In this document: positions 1 through 9,429 of the stretch, piece after piece
How positions within the stretch are numbered: the first letter of the stretch is position 1
Layout: every line of letters begins with the position of its first letter
Assembly: GCA_937902315.1 (NCBI GenBank)
Contig: CALGUG010000019.1
Coordinates: 154,031 to 218,030 of the forward strand
DNA from: an uncultured Chloroflexales bacterium
Lineage (GTDB): Bacteria > Chloroflexota > Chloroflexia > Chloroflexales > Chloroflexaceae
DNA: 64,000 nt
Direction: 5' to 3'
Position numbers and translations under genes: made by a program
The notes under the pieces: model-generated
Told to the model about the DNA's origin: nothing
What the model saw: the letters and a program-made list of their open reading frames with translations, nothing else
The model's database searches: none

Positions 1-319
1 GTCCTTTGACTCCTAAACGAACTGCCCGACGATGAGACTCGGGTTTGGGGTCTCCAGTAATTAAGATGATCTGTGCATTGCTAGTGGCAAATAAGGCTGG
101 TAACAGGTCAATACCATCTTCCCCATCAAGGTGTACATCGAGCAGAACGATGTCTGGCGATGTTCGTGCAAGTGCCTCTAGCGCTTCATCGCGATTGCGA
201 GCTTCAGCAACAACCTTGAGATGGGGACGACTTTCGATAACGACACGCAGCCCAACCCGTACGACATCATGATCATCTATGAGCAACACACGAATAGGTT
301 GTGCCTCAGAGGTGCTCAT
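1..319 (-). CDS. NarL/FixJ-type response regulator, receiver part only (cut by window edge)
   Basis: Reading leftward from an ATG at 317-319 gives 106 residues of a CheY-like receiver domain that run off the window at base 1. The start MSTSEAQPIRVLLIDDHD carries the acidic pair (D15, D16). The likely phosphoacceptor is D61 in IVLLDVHLDGEDG, and VKG near residue 105 gives the conserved Lys. AGGAAAA lies just upstream as a ribosome site. The spacing and 'DDHDVVRVGL' are typical of NarL/LuxR-type regulators, so a C-terminal HTH is expected outside the window. It is divergent from the large hybrid kinase at 1.6 kb, but 1.3 kb separates them, so a functional pairing is only possible. Confidence 0.9.
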   Translation of the reverse strand, partial: MSTSEAQPIRVLLIDDHDVVRVGLRVVIESRPHLKVVAEARNRDEALEALARTSPDIVLLDVHLDGEDGIDLLPALFATSNAQIILITGDPKPESHRRAVRLGVKG

Positions 320-1642
320 ATGTTTTCCTGACCTTTGGTGAATATACGTATCTGGCTAGTTGTTTTAACCTTCTCAATACACGATGACAGCATAGAGTGT
401 CATGAGATTTGTGAATAGGTACAGCTTGTAACGTGCCTATTTCCGAACTGAATTGTAAACAAGTGATGCATAACAATGCGATGACAAAGGCTGAACGTCT
501 TCTAAAGATATGAGCTTTCACTCTAAGAAGATTCCGTATCCAATGCTACGGATCGTTGACTACTTAGTATGGATGAAGCTCTTAAGCGCTTTGGAGATTA
601 ACGACGTAACACCTCTCTATGTGGCTAAGCGAATCCTAAAACCAAATTCAATATACCACAGATCCAAGCCCTTCTGCATGCCTTGGCCCTCTCTGGAAGA
701 TGGTGCATTCTGTTCAGGAATAGAGGGCAGCTTGCTTGCATGACTAACCTAACTAACAGCGGCTTACCGATGCGCTGAGTAGCAGACGCTTGCAAGCAGA
801 GCTCTTGCAAAGCATAGCCCAATATAAGTTCATTTATATGCTATGAAGAAACAAGCTTGTACAACCTATATTGGCATAGATCTATTACCCGATATGTAGT
901 TTCTCTAGTGTACCATAAGCTCATTGCCTAGTTGCGTGTCTGTAAGAACTAAAATATAATCTCATAGTGTTTACACCATTGTCTAGCTTGCAACATTTGA
1001 ACATAAATCCCTCCTTTTTAACGAAGGTTTGTAGTAGGTATTGCCTGAGTGTATCTCAAAAAAGAGTTTGCGCTAGAAATAACATACTCCGCTTCAAACC
1101 TATTACAAGCTATAAAAATTCTTCTGAAGTGTTACGTTATTATAAAGTCTCCCCAACGTTCTATTTATCAGTATCGCAACAAGTGCTCTCTTGTAGTGCT
1201 TTGAGATGCTATGTCAAAGCCACCTGCGAATAAAGTGATCTAAGCTTCCATCGTTGGCCTAGTTCGCGTAGAACCTGCAGCTTCAAAATGAGCATGTGGA
1301 ACACTATTTTCTAACGGTCACTTTTGAAAAGCTTAGCATTTTCGTGGTACCATAGGGTAAGAAAGACCAATAGACCTTCGCTGGCAATCTCGTATGGCCC
1401 TTGTCGCTCGGCGGCACGAGACACTGCCTGTTATGAGCAGTGTAAATAGCATTGTGCATAAGGAAAGCGCCTTCAGCCGACTTGTGAAGGTTCAGATTAC
1501 CTGCTTGCTATTGTAGCGCCGCTTTCTCTCAAGCCATCCTAGGAGCCGAAGGCAGAAGCGTGATCTGCTTGCCTGAAGCGATACTCTCCTGTGGGATTGA
1601 TGCTGTGTGAGGGTTTTTTGTTCAAAGTTGTAGGGCAGTTCT
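320..1642. other. Long intergenic gap, no gene recognised
   Basis: About 1.3 kb of comparatively AT-rich sequence lies between two divergent regulatory genes. Only short open frames occur; none has a family resemblance, a convincing ribosome site or coding-like codon use. It must hold the promoters of both flanking genes, but I cannot place them with confidence. No copies of the window's repeat family were seen here, which is unusual for a gap this size in this window. Confidence 0.5.
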
Positions 1643-4600
1643 ATGACATGGCAGCCACTCATGTACCTTGTAGTCCTAACTAGTGCTGCGATCGGCTTGT
1701 TTGTAGTTGCTTGGCTTGGTTGGCGTGTATATCGTCAGAGGCTAGCTCGTCCTTCTAAAGACTTCATGCCTTTGCTCGATAGCATAAGCGATCCAGCTTT
1801 AGTGGTTGATCAGCAGCGAATTGTGGCAAGCAATCGTGCGGCTCAGGCTTTGTTAGGACTCTCTGCCCGGGCGGACGATACGCTTGAACTGCTCAAGCGT
1901 ATGCCAGAGCTAGCTGCGCTCTTTGATACTCCCGACGGATCAAGTATCGAGCTTAAGCTAGGTGCAGATGCGCGTGCGACCTATCAAGTTCAGAGCATAC
2001 CCTTAGCTCAAGCCGCTCAAACTAGCCTTGCTCGGCTCTACCTCTTTTACGATATCACCGAACGCAAATGGGCTGAAGAGCGTCAAGCCTTCTTGTCCGA
2101 TGTTAGTGCTCTCTTCCTTGCTACGATCGAACCGCAAACTGTACTGGCGAGCCTCGCTCAGTCGATTGTGCCGCGTATTGCAGATAACTGCTTTATCTAT
2201 ACGCGTGACGAACAAGGCGGTGCTCAGCTTGCGGCCTTTGTGAGCGAGCAAGCCCAAGAGTTCGAGCGACCGCTTGTTCCTTCCTATATTCCGTTTGATT
2301 CTGAAGCTGGTAAAGCGATCTTTGGCCCAGACGCGCCCTCGTCGATGTTTTTGCCCGAGGTGAGCGATCGAGACTTTGTGCATTTCGCGATCGATGCCGA
2401 ACATCTCTCCTTCTTGCGGGCTTCTAAGATACATTCATTGATATGGGCAACCTTGCGGGCGCGCGGTCAGGTCTTGGGTGTGATATCGATCAGTATGAGC
2501 GTTTCGGGCCGAACCTATAGCCCGGACGATGTGTCTTTGGTTGAGGAGTTGGCTCGGCGCGCCGCGCTGGTGATCGATAACGCTCGCATGTTTTATCAGA
2601 CCCAACGTCGCCTCGCTGAGTTCTCGGTCGTTCAGAGCGTTGCCCACGATATGAATTCATCGCTCGACATCGATACCGTGATGCAGCGCTTGGTGAGCCA
2701 GATCAGTTCGCTCTTTGGTTACCCCATGGTGAGCGTGTATCATCGCGAAGGCGATCAGTTGCGTTTGCAAGCTCATATCGGCTATCAACAGACCATATCG
2801 GTCATTCAGGCCGACGATGGCATTATCGGCCAGGTCTTGCGCAGCGGTCAGGCCGCGTTTATCCAAGATGTCAGCAAAGAGCCGAGCTTTGTTTCGCGCT
2901 CGGCTTTGACCCAGCAAGCCATCGTTGTGCCGCTCAAAGCCAACGACGCCTACGTGCTCGGCATGCTGTTGGTTGAGTCGCCGGGCAAGCCGGTTTTGAC
3001 CGAAGACGACTACAGCCTGTTGATGACTTTGGCGGAGCAGGTCAGTGTGGCGGTCGCCAATGCTCGCCTCTTCAGCGATCTGCGCAGCTCCGAGCAGCGC
3101 TACCGCACCTTGGTTGAGCAGGCCGCCGACAGCATCTTTATCTTAGACGAAGACTCGATCATTCTCGATGCAAACGAGCAAGCTTCGGTCTTGTTGGGCT
3201 ATAGTCGCGAAGAGCTGTTGCATACCCGGCTGCTCGATCTGATTCTGCCCGCCCAAGGTTCGCCCGAAACAGTGCAGCTTTCGGCCCTACAGCACGATAC
3301 GCGCGATTTCGTGGTTATTCGCAAAGATCGCCTGCTCTGCCCGATCGATGCCTCGATCGGCACCTTCCAAGAGGGCGATCGCACGCTCTACGTCGTGATT
3401 CTGCGCGATATAACCGAGCGACGTCAGGTAGAGGCGACTCTCAGGCACGCCAAAGAGGTCGCCGAAGAGGCGACTCGTATGAAGTCGGAATTCTTGGCGA
3501 CCATGAGCCACGAGATCCGTACCCCGATCAGCAGCGTGATCGGTATGTCGCGCCTCTTGCTCGATACCAACTTGAATGCCGAGCAGCGTGAGTTCGCCGA
3601 GATCGTCTATAACCGTAGCAATGCGCTCTTGCGCATTATCAACGATATTTTGCACTTCTCGAAGATCGAGTCTGGCAAGTTCGAGCTCTCGCTGGCGCCC
3701 TTCGATCTGCGCCGCTGTGTCGAAGAGAGCTTCGATCTGATCGCTCTGAGCGCGGCACAAAAGGGCATCGACCTCTCGTATCGCTTCGCGCACGGCACCC
3801 CCGAGGTGATCGTGAGCGATGAAGCGCGCTTGCAGCAGATTCTCGCCAACCTGCTCGGCAATGCGATCAAGTTCACCGATAGCGGGCGCATCGAAGTAGA
3901 AGTCTCCTCGCGCCATGTGGCTGGTCAGGCGCTTGAGTTCCGTTTTTCTGTGAGCGATACTGGTATCGGCATTCCCTACATGTATCGCGACCGTCTGTTT
4001 AAATCGTTCAGCCAGATCGATATGGCCTCCAATCGTCGCTTCGGCGGCACTGGTTTGGGTCTGGTCATCAGCAAGCGTCTGAGCGAGCTGTTGGGCGGCG
4101 ATATGTGGCTCGAAGAAGATGAGCAGGAGAGGGAAGGTTCAACCTTCTGCTTTACGATCGTGGCCGATGTGCCCGAGCCGGTTTACACTTACCAGCAGCC
4201 CTCCCCCGATCTGGTCGATCGGCGCCTCTTGCTCGTCGATACCCGCGAGAGCAGTCGCACGATGCTGAGCAATTTCGCCAGCGATTGGGGCATGCAGGTG
4301 CGGGTGGCCGATTCGCTTGAACAAGCCTATAACTACCTCGAGACAGACGAGCACTTCGATGTCACCTTGATCGATATTTATGCCTTAGATGAGCAGTTCG
4401 ATCCCGATGCTTTCTCGGAGCGTTACAAGAGTCCTATCATTCTCTTGCAGAATTTTGGCGAACGCGAAGCCAATGCTTTGATGTTTAAACAGTATGGCTT
4501 GCCGAGCATCAGCCGCCCCTTGAAGGCCGAGTTCTGTTACAACATCTTGCGCAACGCCGTCTTAGGTTTGCCTCTGCCCGCTATGCGCACGTCGGTCGAT

Positions 4601-5494
4601 CAGGCTTCGCAGACCCTATCGGCCGATCTCAAGTCCTATAAGATCCTCTTGGCTGAAGATGATCGCGTCAACCAGAAGCTGATCAGACTCTTGCTACAGC
4701 GTTTGGGCACCGATGCCGAAGTCGTTTCGACAGGGCGCGACGCCATTCAGGCCCTCGAGCGCCAAGCCTATGATGTGGTCTTGCTCGATGTTCAGATGCC
4801 CGAGATGGATGGTTTGGAGGTTGCGCAGTATATCACGCGGCGCTGGCCTGCTTCGCAGCGCCCCTTTCTGATCGCTGTAACGGCCAATGTCATGCCCGGG
4901 CACATTCAGCAGTGTCTGGCGGCTGGTATGGACCATTACCTCAGCAAACCCGTCACGCAAGAAGATCTCTTGCGCGCCATCAGCCTCGCGCCGCGCCAGA
5001 ACGATAGCTATCTTTCGATCTCTGAGCAGCAGGATATCGAGCGCCAGCTTGAGCGCAACTACCCAGAGACAAACCCACAACCGCTTTCTGAAACGGCCCG
5101 CTCTTGTAGCTTACAGCCGAGCGATTCGGTCGATTTAGCGCGCTTGCACGCTCTCGCGGGCGAGAATGTCAACAGCGTTGTGCCGCTCTTGATCGACACG
5201 TATCTGAGCGACAGCCATACTTTATTTGAGCGCATGCGGGCTAGTTTAGAGAGCGGCGATTTGAAGCAGCTTGAGCGCCAAGCCCATAAGCTTAAGTCGA
5301 GCAGCGCCATGCTGACGGCGACCTTTTTAGCTGATCTATGTAAACAGCTTGAGGCCAGCGCCCAAAACGAGTCTTTTGAACAGGTTCGCGCGCTTTTAGA
5401 GCAGTCAGAACGCGAATATGCGCGGGTGGTTACGATCTTAGAGGCCGAACGGGTTCGTCTGAGCGAGCAACATGTCGATAGCATGCCGGTCTAG
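1643..5494 (+). CDS. Hybrid sensor histidine kinase with GAF/PAS, two receivers and HPt
   Basis: 1283 residues. The order is one N-terminal membrane helix (about 8-28), a PAS-like region (40-140), GAF (150-315), GAF (330-480), PAS (486-600), HisKA with phospho-His H623 in MSHEIRTP, and HATPase_c (N740 region, DTGIGIP near 772, GGTGLGL at 801-807). A degenerate receiver (about 860-975), a full receiver with D1049 in LLDVQMPEMDG, and an HPt domain with H1215 in AHKLKSS follow. This is a complete internal His-Asp-His relay at the membrane; the output partner is not visible. The first receiver keeps D911 but lacks the usual acidic pair, so it may be structural. The start ATG has only a weak ribosome site (AGGGCA). 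Sensory GAF/PAS ligands are unknown. Confidence 0.93.
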   Translation: MTWQPLMYLVVLTSAAIGLFVVAWLGWRVYRQRLARPSKDFMPLLDSISDPALVVDQQRIVASNRAAQALLGLSARADDTLELLKRMPELAALFDTPDGSSIELKLGADARATYQVQSIPLAQAAQTSLARLYLFYDITERKWAEERQAFLSDVSALFLATIEPQTVLASLAQSIVPRIADNCFIYTRDEQGGAQLAAFVSEQAQEFERPLVPSYIPFDSEAGKAIFGPDAPSSMFLPEVSDRDFVHFAIDAEHLSFLRASKIHSLIWATLRARGQVLGVISISMSVSGRTYSPDDVSLVEELARRAALVIDNARMFYQTQRRLAEFSVVQSVAHDMNSSLDIDTVMQRLVSQISSLFGYPMVSVYHREGDQLRLQAHIGYQQTISVIQADDGIIGQVLRSGQAAFIQDVSKEPSFVSRSALTQQAIVVPLKANDAYVLGMLLVESPGKPVLTEDDYSLLMTLAEQVSVAVANARLFSDLRSSEQRYRTLVEQAADSIFILDEDSIILDANEQASVLLGYSREELLHTRLLDLILPAQGSPETVQLSALQHDTRDFVVIRKDRLLCPIDASIGTFQEGDRTLYVVILRDITERRQVEATLRHAKEVAEEATRMKSEFLATMSHEIRTPISSVIGMSRLLLDTNLNAEQREFAEIVYNRSNALLRIINDILHFSKIESGKFELSLAPFDLRRCVEESFDLIALSAAQKGIDLSYRFAHGTPEVIVSDEARLQQILANLLGNAIKFTDSGRIEVEVSSRHVAGQALEFRFSVSDTGIGIPYMYRDRLFKSFSQIDMASNRRFGGTGLGLVISKRLSELLGGDMWLEEDEQEREGSTFCFTIVADVPEPVYTYQQPSPDLVDRRLLLVDTRESSRTMLSNFASDWGMQVRVADSLEQAYNYLETDEHFDVTLIDIYALDEQFDPDAFSERYKSPIILLQNFGEREANALMFKQYGLPSISRPLKAEFCYNILRNAVLGLPLPAMRTSVDQASQTLSADLKSYKILLAEDDRVNQKLIRLLLQRLGTDAEVVSTGRDAIQALERQAYDVVLLDVQMPEMDGLEVAQYITRRWPASQRPFLIAVTANVMPGHIQQCLAAGMDHYLSKPVTQEDLLRAISLAPRQNDSYLSISEQQDIERQLERNYPETNPQPLSETARSCSLQPSDSVDLARLHALAGENVNSVVPLLIDTYLSDSHTLFERMRASLESGDLKQLERQAHKLKSSSAMLTATFLADLCKQLEASAQNESFEQVRALLEQSEREYARVVTILEAERVRLSEQHVDSMPV

Positions 5495-5640
5495 ATCGCT
5501 TGCGATCGCTGAATCGGCACACCCTAGAGACCGGATTATCGAGCAATTTCGATCGACCGCTTGCTGATTAGAAAGCCTTAAAAACGCCTTCCCAGCTTGT
5601 CTATCAGGATAGTATCAGGTTGCTATTCGCTTGACCATGC

Positions 5641-5646
5641 TATAAT
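5641..5646 (+). promoter_or_regulatory. Candidate extended -10 (TGC-TATAAT)
   Basis: A consensus TATAAT preceded by TGC sits 59 bases before the DUF697-like gene. No good -35 is spaced correctly, as expected for an extended -10 promoter. The same TGnTATAAT pattern precedes several other genes in this window. Confidence 0.55.
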
Positions 5647-5704
5647 CGCCGTACAAGCTGTAGAGTGGAATCTTTAGTAGTTAGAAAGTAGCAGCAAACG
5701 CGCC

Positions 5705-6817
5705 GTGCCAAGTTGGAACGATCTTGGAAATGTATGGACAACGCTGCGGGAACTCGATGTTAATGCGATCCGCGCTGAAGCGGAGCAACCGCTATTTATA
5801 GCGTGTATCGGAGAAGATGAATGTGTCGAAGAGCTTTCTCGCCTTCTCCATCGCAGTACAGATCGCTACCCCGGCGTTGGAATAGATCCGATCGGTCGTT
5901 TTTCGGCCATTGTTGATACGGAGACCCTTGGCCGTATCGAGCGTGCCGATCTTGTACTGGTAGTGCTTGATGCTCGCAAGCCGATTGATGCAGCGATCGA
6001 ACGAACCCTCGATCAACTGGAGTCGAGAGGTGTTCCGATTCTGCTTGTATTGTTATATGGTATCTCTCTGACCAATTCGTCGGGCCGTTTCAGCGCTATT
6101 CACAGTGTCGCTATTCCCACAGTCGAAGCGGTAGATGCGCCTGATACCCTCGCACGTATGGTGCTGGAACGTCTTCCCGATGAATTGCACCTTTCAGCAG
6201 CGCGGCGATTGCCTGGCTTGCGAACTTCGGTAGCACGCGACCTAGTCAATAGCGTATCGTTTTCCAATGCGACCTACGCCTTGGCGGCTGGTCTGCCGCA
6301 GCAGATACCGATCATAAGCGTCCCCTTTGCGGCAGCTGATATTTTGGTGTTAACCAAAAATCAAGCACTGCTTGTGTATAAACTTGCGCTCGCCTATGGT
6401 GCGCCTCCCGACTTCCAATCGCGCATCAAAGAGGTTTTGCCTGTGGTTGGTGGCGCATACATCTGGCGGCAAGTCGCACGTAGTTTAGTAGGGCTCATTC
6501 CAGTTTGGGGTATCGTCCCCAAAGTAGCGGTCGCCTATGCAGGAACCTATAGCACAGGTATCGCAGCCTGGCGCTGGTATGCCAGTGGCGAGCTGGTGAG
6601 CGGCGAGCAACTCAAGCAGATCACTCAAGAAGCCATGACGGTAGGGCGCCAACGTGCCCGCGAATTGTTGGCGAAGGTGCGCGGTGGCGATAAGCAGGAG
6701 AAGGCTGAAAAAACAGGCTTCTTCAAGGGTATCGGCCAAAAAGTTCGCGGTCTTTTGCCCGGCAAAAAGCAGGAGCCGCCCGCCTTACCTGAGCCGCAGG
6801 ATGGTCAAAACCAATAA
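5705..6817 (+). CDS. DUF697-like membrane-associated protein with degenerate GTPase-like N-terminus
   Basis: 370 residues from a GTG start. Residues 20-160 have an alternating strand/helix pattern (VLVVLDARKPI, GVPILLVLLYG) like a small P-loop GTPase, but no Walker A motif is visible. The C-terminal half (about 165-300) resembles DUF697: a helix with VARDLVNSVSFSNATYALAA, then PFAAADILVLTKNQALLVYK and hydrophobic segments around 255-295. The basic tail (K/R/G-rich, then P/E/Q) is low complexity. DUF697 proteins usually accompany GTPases at the membrane; the cargo here is unknown. It precedes murA in the same direction, with a strong hairpin between them. Confidence 0.7.
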   Translation: MPSWNDLGNVWTTLRELDVNAIRAEAEQPLFIACIGEDECVEELSRLLHRSTDRYPGVGIDPIGRFSAIVDTETLGRIERADLVLVVLDARKPIDAAIERTLDQLESRGVPILLVLLYGISLTNSSGRFSAIHSVAIPTVEAVDAPDTLARMVLERLPDELHLSAARRLPGLRTSVARDLVNSVSFSNATYALAAGLPQQIPIISVPFAAADILVLTKNQALLVYKLALAYGAPPDFQSRIKEVLPVVGGAYIWRQVARSLVGLIPVWGIVPKVAVAYAGTYSTGIAAWRWYASGELVSGEQLKQITQEAMTVGRQRARELLAKVRGGDKQEKAEKTGFFKGIGQKVRGLLPGKKQEPPALPEPQDGQNQ

Positions 6818-6831
6818 GAGGTTGTCACAAG

Positions 6832-6873
6832 AGCCAAAACGAGGGTAACACGCGGTGTTACTCTGTTTTGGCT
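6832..6873 (+). terminator. Strong two-part hairpin between DUF697-like gene and murA
   Basis: AGCCAAAAC (6832-6840) pairs perfectly with GTTTTGGCT (6865-6873), and GTAACAC (6845-6851) pairs with GTGTTAC (6855-6861) around a GCG loop. The tail TTATTTCG is moderately U-rich. It probably terminates the upstream transcript or attenuates read-through into murA. Confidence 0.7.
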
Positions 6874-6900
6874 TTATTTCGTTAAACGAACAGAGGTACT

Positions 6901-8184
6901 ATGGATTGTTTTGTGATTGAAGGACAACAGCGCCTATCGGGAACGATCACTCCCATGGGTAATAAAAATGCTGCCTTACCCCTTATTGCAGCAGCTCTTC
7001 TTAGCAGCGAAGAGCTTATTTTACATAATGTTCCCGATATCGGCGATGTGCGGGCTATGCTCACGATCTCAGAGCGTTTAGGGGCGACCGTCTCGTTGCG
7101 CGGCGATCACTGCTGGGCTATCTCGGCCTCTCAATTCCAAGATCGCGAGCCAGACGATGAGCTTGCTCGTAAGATCCGCGCTTCGATACTGTTTGCAGGG
7201 CCGCTCTTGGCCCGTCGTGGCTATGTCACTCTGCCGCGCCCAGGTGGCGACGCGATCGGTCGTCGCCGGCTCGACACCCACTTCTTGGCCTTGCGCGAGC
7301 TTGGTGCCACCATCGAAGTGACTCCCAACAGCTATGTGATGCGCGCCGAGCGCCTGCGCGGTGCCGATATCTTCCTCGATGAGATGAGCGTGACCGGCAC
7401 CGAACAAGCCATTTTGGCGGCGGTTTTGGCCGAAGGTCACACCACGATCGGCAATGCTGCCTCCGAGCCGCATGTTCAAGATCTCTGTCACTGCCTCAAC
7501 GCCATGGGCGCACGCATCGGCGGCATCGGCACCAATGTGCTCGAGATCGACGGCGTGACCAGCTTGCATGGCGCCGAATACACGGTCGGCCCCGACTTTA
7601 TGGAGGTCGGCTCGCTGATCGGCTTGGCGGCTGTGACACGTAGCGCGCTGCGCATTGCCAACGCCCGCCCGCGCGAGCATCGCATGACCAAGATCGTTTT
7701 CAACCGCTTGGGCGTCGATTGGACCGTCGAGGGCGATGATATCGTCATTCCTGCCGATCAGGAGCTGGTTGTTCAGAGCGACGCGCACGGCGCCATCCCC
7801 AAGATCGACTCGGCCCCTTGGCCCGGCTTCAATACCGATCTGTTGGTGACTGCGCTTTTAGTGGCGACCCAAGCTCAGGGTACGGTGCTGATTCACGAGA
7901 AGATGTTTGAAAACCGCCTCTTCTTCGTCGATCGTTTGATCGGTATGGGCGCGCGCATCATTCTGTGCGATCCGCACCGCGCGGTGGTATCTGGCCCGGC
8001 TCAGCTCTACAGCGAAAAGATCACTAGCCCCGATATCCGCGCGGGCATGGCTTTGATCACGGCCGCGCTGTGCGCCAAAGGCCGCAGTGTGATCTATAAC
8101 ATCAATCAGATCGACCGCGGTTACGAGCGCATCGAAGAGCGATTGGCCGCTTTAGGAGCCAATATCGAGCGTGTTCGCTCCTAA
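6901..8184 (+). CDS. murA: UDP-N-acetylglucosamine 1-carboxyvinyltransferase (Cys-to-Asp active site)
   Basis: 427 residues, the normal MurA length. It transfers enolpyruvate from PEP to UDP-GlcNAc, the first committed step of cytoplasmic peptidoglycan synthesis. The N-terminal NKNAALPLIAA holds the K22/N23 substrate residues, and PWPGFNTDLL matches the second catalytic region. In the active-site loop the usual PGGC is PGGD (D117, read directly from GGTGGCGAC). Asp at this position is known in other bacteria (mycobacteria, Chlamydia) and gives intrinsic fosfomycin insensitivity, because the drug alkylates the Cys thiol. It stands alone, not in a cell-division cluster. The start ATG follows a conventional spacer; the identification is firm. 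Confidence 0.95.
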   Translation: MDCFVIEGQQRLSGTITPMGNKNAALPLIAAALLSSEELILHNVPDIGDVRAMLTISERLGATVSLRGDHCWAISASQFQDREPDDELARKIRASILFAGPLLARRGYVTLPRPGGDAIGRRRLDTHFLALRELGATIEVTPNSYVMRAERLRGADIFLDEMSVTGTEQAILAAVLAEGHTTIGNAASEPHVQDLCHCLNAMGARIGGIGTNVLEIDGVTSLHGAEYTVGPDFMEVGSLIGLAAVTRSALRIANARPREHRMTKIVFNRLGVDWTVEGDDIVIPADQELVVQSDAHGAIPKIDSAPWPGFNTDLLVTALLVATQAQGTVLIHEKMFENRLFFVDRLIGMGARIILCDPHRAVVSGPAQLYSEKITSPDIRAGMALITAALCAKGRSVIYNINQIDRGYERIEERLAALGANIERVRS

Positions 8185-8189
8185 CACAA

Positions 8190-8560
8190 AGAAGCCTTTA
8201 GCGCTCTAGCGGCGAGCTCTTTTCCTTCCATTCGGTCTCTGGCGCGTCCGCCTCCGGCTATCAGATAGGCTAGCTGCCCTCATCCCCGGCCCTTCTCCCG
8301 CACTGCGGGAGAAGGGTGCAAGCTCGTACTAAACCCCAAAACCTCTCTAATCCCCTAAGTGATACCAAATGACTGTCTATTTGGCCTTCGGCTGCGTGGA
8401 ACGTGACTACTTTCTTTGCGGAACAATGTGGGGGCGAACTATCTCCCGCTGCTTGCAGCGGGAAGAACTACCCTTGGGTTGCGGGCGGGATGCTGGTAGC
8501 CGTAGGCGGACGCGCTAAGGATCTTTTTTGATGTTTGCGCTCTCTCCGCCAACGGTATAC
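8190..8560. repeat. Repeat cluster: two type B copies in opposite orientation, one hairpin repeat, one type A end
   Basis: A reverse type B copy lies at about 8195-8262 (GCGTCCGCCTCCGGCTATCA end), and a forward copy at about 8470-8557 has its core at 8494-8517. Between them is a CCCTCATCCCC repeat whose 12-bp stem is CCCTTCTCCCGC (8290-8301) with GCGGGAGAAGGG (8305-8316). A type A left end (ATACCAAATGACTG) begins at 8372 and is followed by the family's TTTGGCCTTCGG box. Confidence 0.85.
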
Positions 8561-8589
8561 GAGGGATGAACAAGAAGGTGCTTTGAACA

Positions 8590-8623
8590 TAACAAAATGG
8601 CGCGAGGATCTTCCTCACGCCAT
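8590..8623 (-). terminator. Rho-independent terminator for the small membrane protein gene
   Basis: Read on the minus strand, ATGGCGTGAGG and CCTCGCGCCAT form an 11-bp stem with one G-U-type mismatch and a 5-base loop, then TTTGTT. It lies 40 bases after the stop of the gene at 8663-9100. Confidence 0.7.
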
Positions 8624-8662
8624 TCGCTCCTGTAATGCACCAGCTTAGGAGAGCAGGTATCT

Positions 8663-9100
8663 TTAAGGGCGCACGGTATAGATTACAACGGGGGCAGGGC
8701 CGCTCTCGTCGCGTAGAAGCCGCTCGACACGCTCCTCGGAAACGAGACCACGGCTGTAGGGGTCGTAGTTTTGCCCGCCCTCGACATAGTAGTAGTAGGT
8801 TACGCCGTTAAGCGACAGACCACGGACATTGCTTGCGCGAGCGCTGACACCAGTGGTGACTTCGATCATGGGGTCGTCGACCACGTTGGCAAGCCGATCG
8901 CTGATCGCAGCGCGCACGGTTGGAAGCGCGTTGCCAACCGAAGCTGCGGGAGTCTGTGGAGCTAATATACTCAATACCCAAGCTAGTATGATGGTCAAAA
9001 CTACCCCTTCGATTGCCAGAAGCACCCAAAATGTTTGAGCGCTAATTCCGTAGATCGTTCGAGCGCGTGTAGCTTGTTGGGTTTGTAATGACATATGCAT
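8663..9100 (-). CDS. Small membrane-anchored protein, unrecognised
   Basis: 145 residues from the ATG at 9098-9100, chosen because GAAGGG lies 9 bases upstream. A TTG at 9124 would add 8 residues. Residues about 20-45 form one membrane helix (FWVLLAIEGVVLTIILAWVL), followed by a roughly 95-residue extracytoplasmic domain. That domain contains LSLNGVTYYYYVEGGQNYDP, which gives a tyrosine-rich strand, and ends in VVIYTVRP. I recognise no family. It has its own terminator and is divergent from nothing close by, so it is probably monocistronic. Confidence 0.7.
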   Translation of the reverse strand: MHMSLQTQQATRARTIYGISAQTFWVLLAIEGVVLTIILAWVLSILAPQTPAASVGNALPTVRAAISDRLANVVDDPMIEVTTGVSARASNVRGLSLNGVTYYYYVEGGQNYDPYSRGLVSEERVERLLRDESGPAPVVIYTVRP

Positions 9101-9429
9101 ACCGGCAGGCCCTTCATTTTTCAAAGCAACGTTGGTTCTGATGTTGTTAGATCAAGGATACGCTAGATGAAACGAACAAACATCAGTACAACGACGGAAT
9201 TTTGCTCTTTATTTGTACTGATGTCAGCATACACGAGCCTTAGTAGAATATCGATAGAAGAAGACTGATGCAAAACTGATATGAAAGTGAGACAGCGGGC
9301 TTTTTTTGAAGTTGTCTTAAGAATCGCATATTTTGCTGTGACTCACAGTAATGATTGAGTAATTATTTAATTGAAAATGAGTTACAGAGGGGTTAAATTA
9401 GGGTTAATGGTCGGAAATGAATGTGAGGA
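9101..9429. other. AT-rich intergenic gap
   Basis: About 330 bases separate two minus-strand genes. It must carry the promoter of the gene at 8663-9100. There are no repeats of the window's family and no convincing hairpin; nothing further could be identified. Confidence 0.4.

Noticed and set aside
967..1233. An 88-codon frame in the left gene-free gap
   Set aside because: Composition (many S, Y, C, K) looks like random AT-rich translation; no ribosome site or family.
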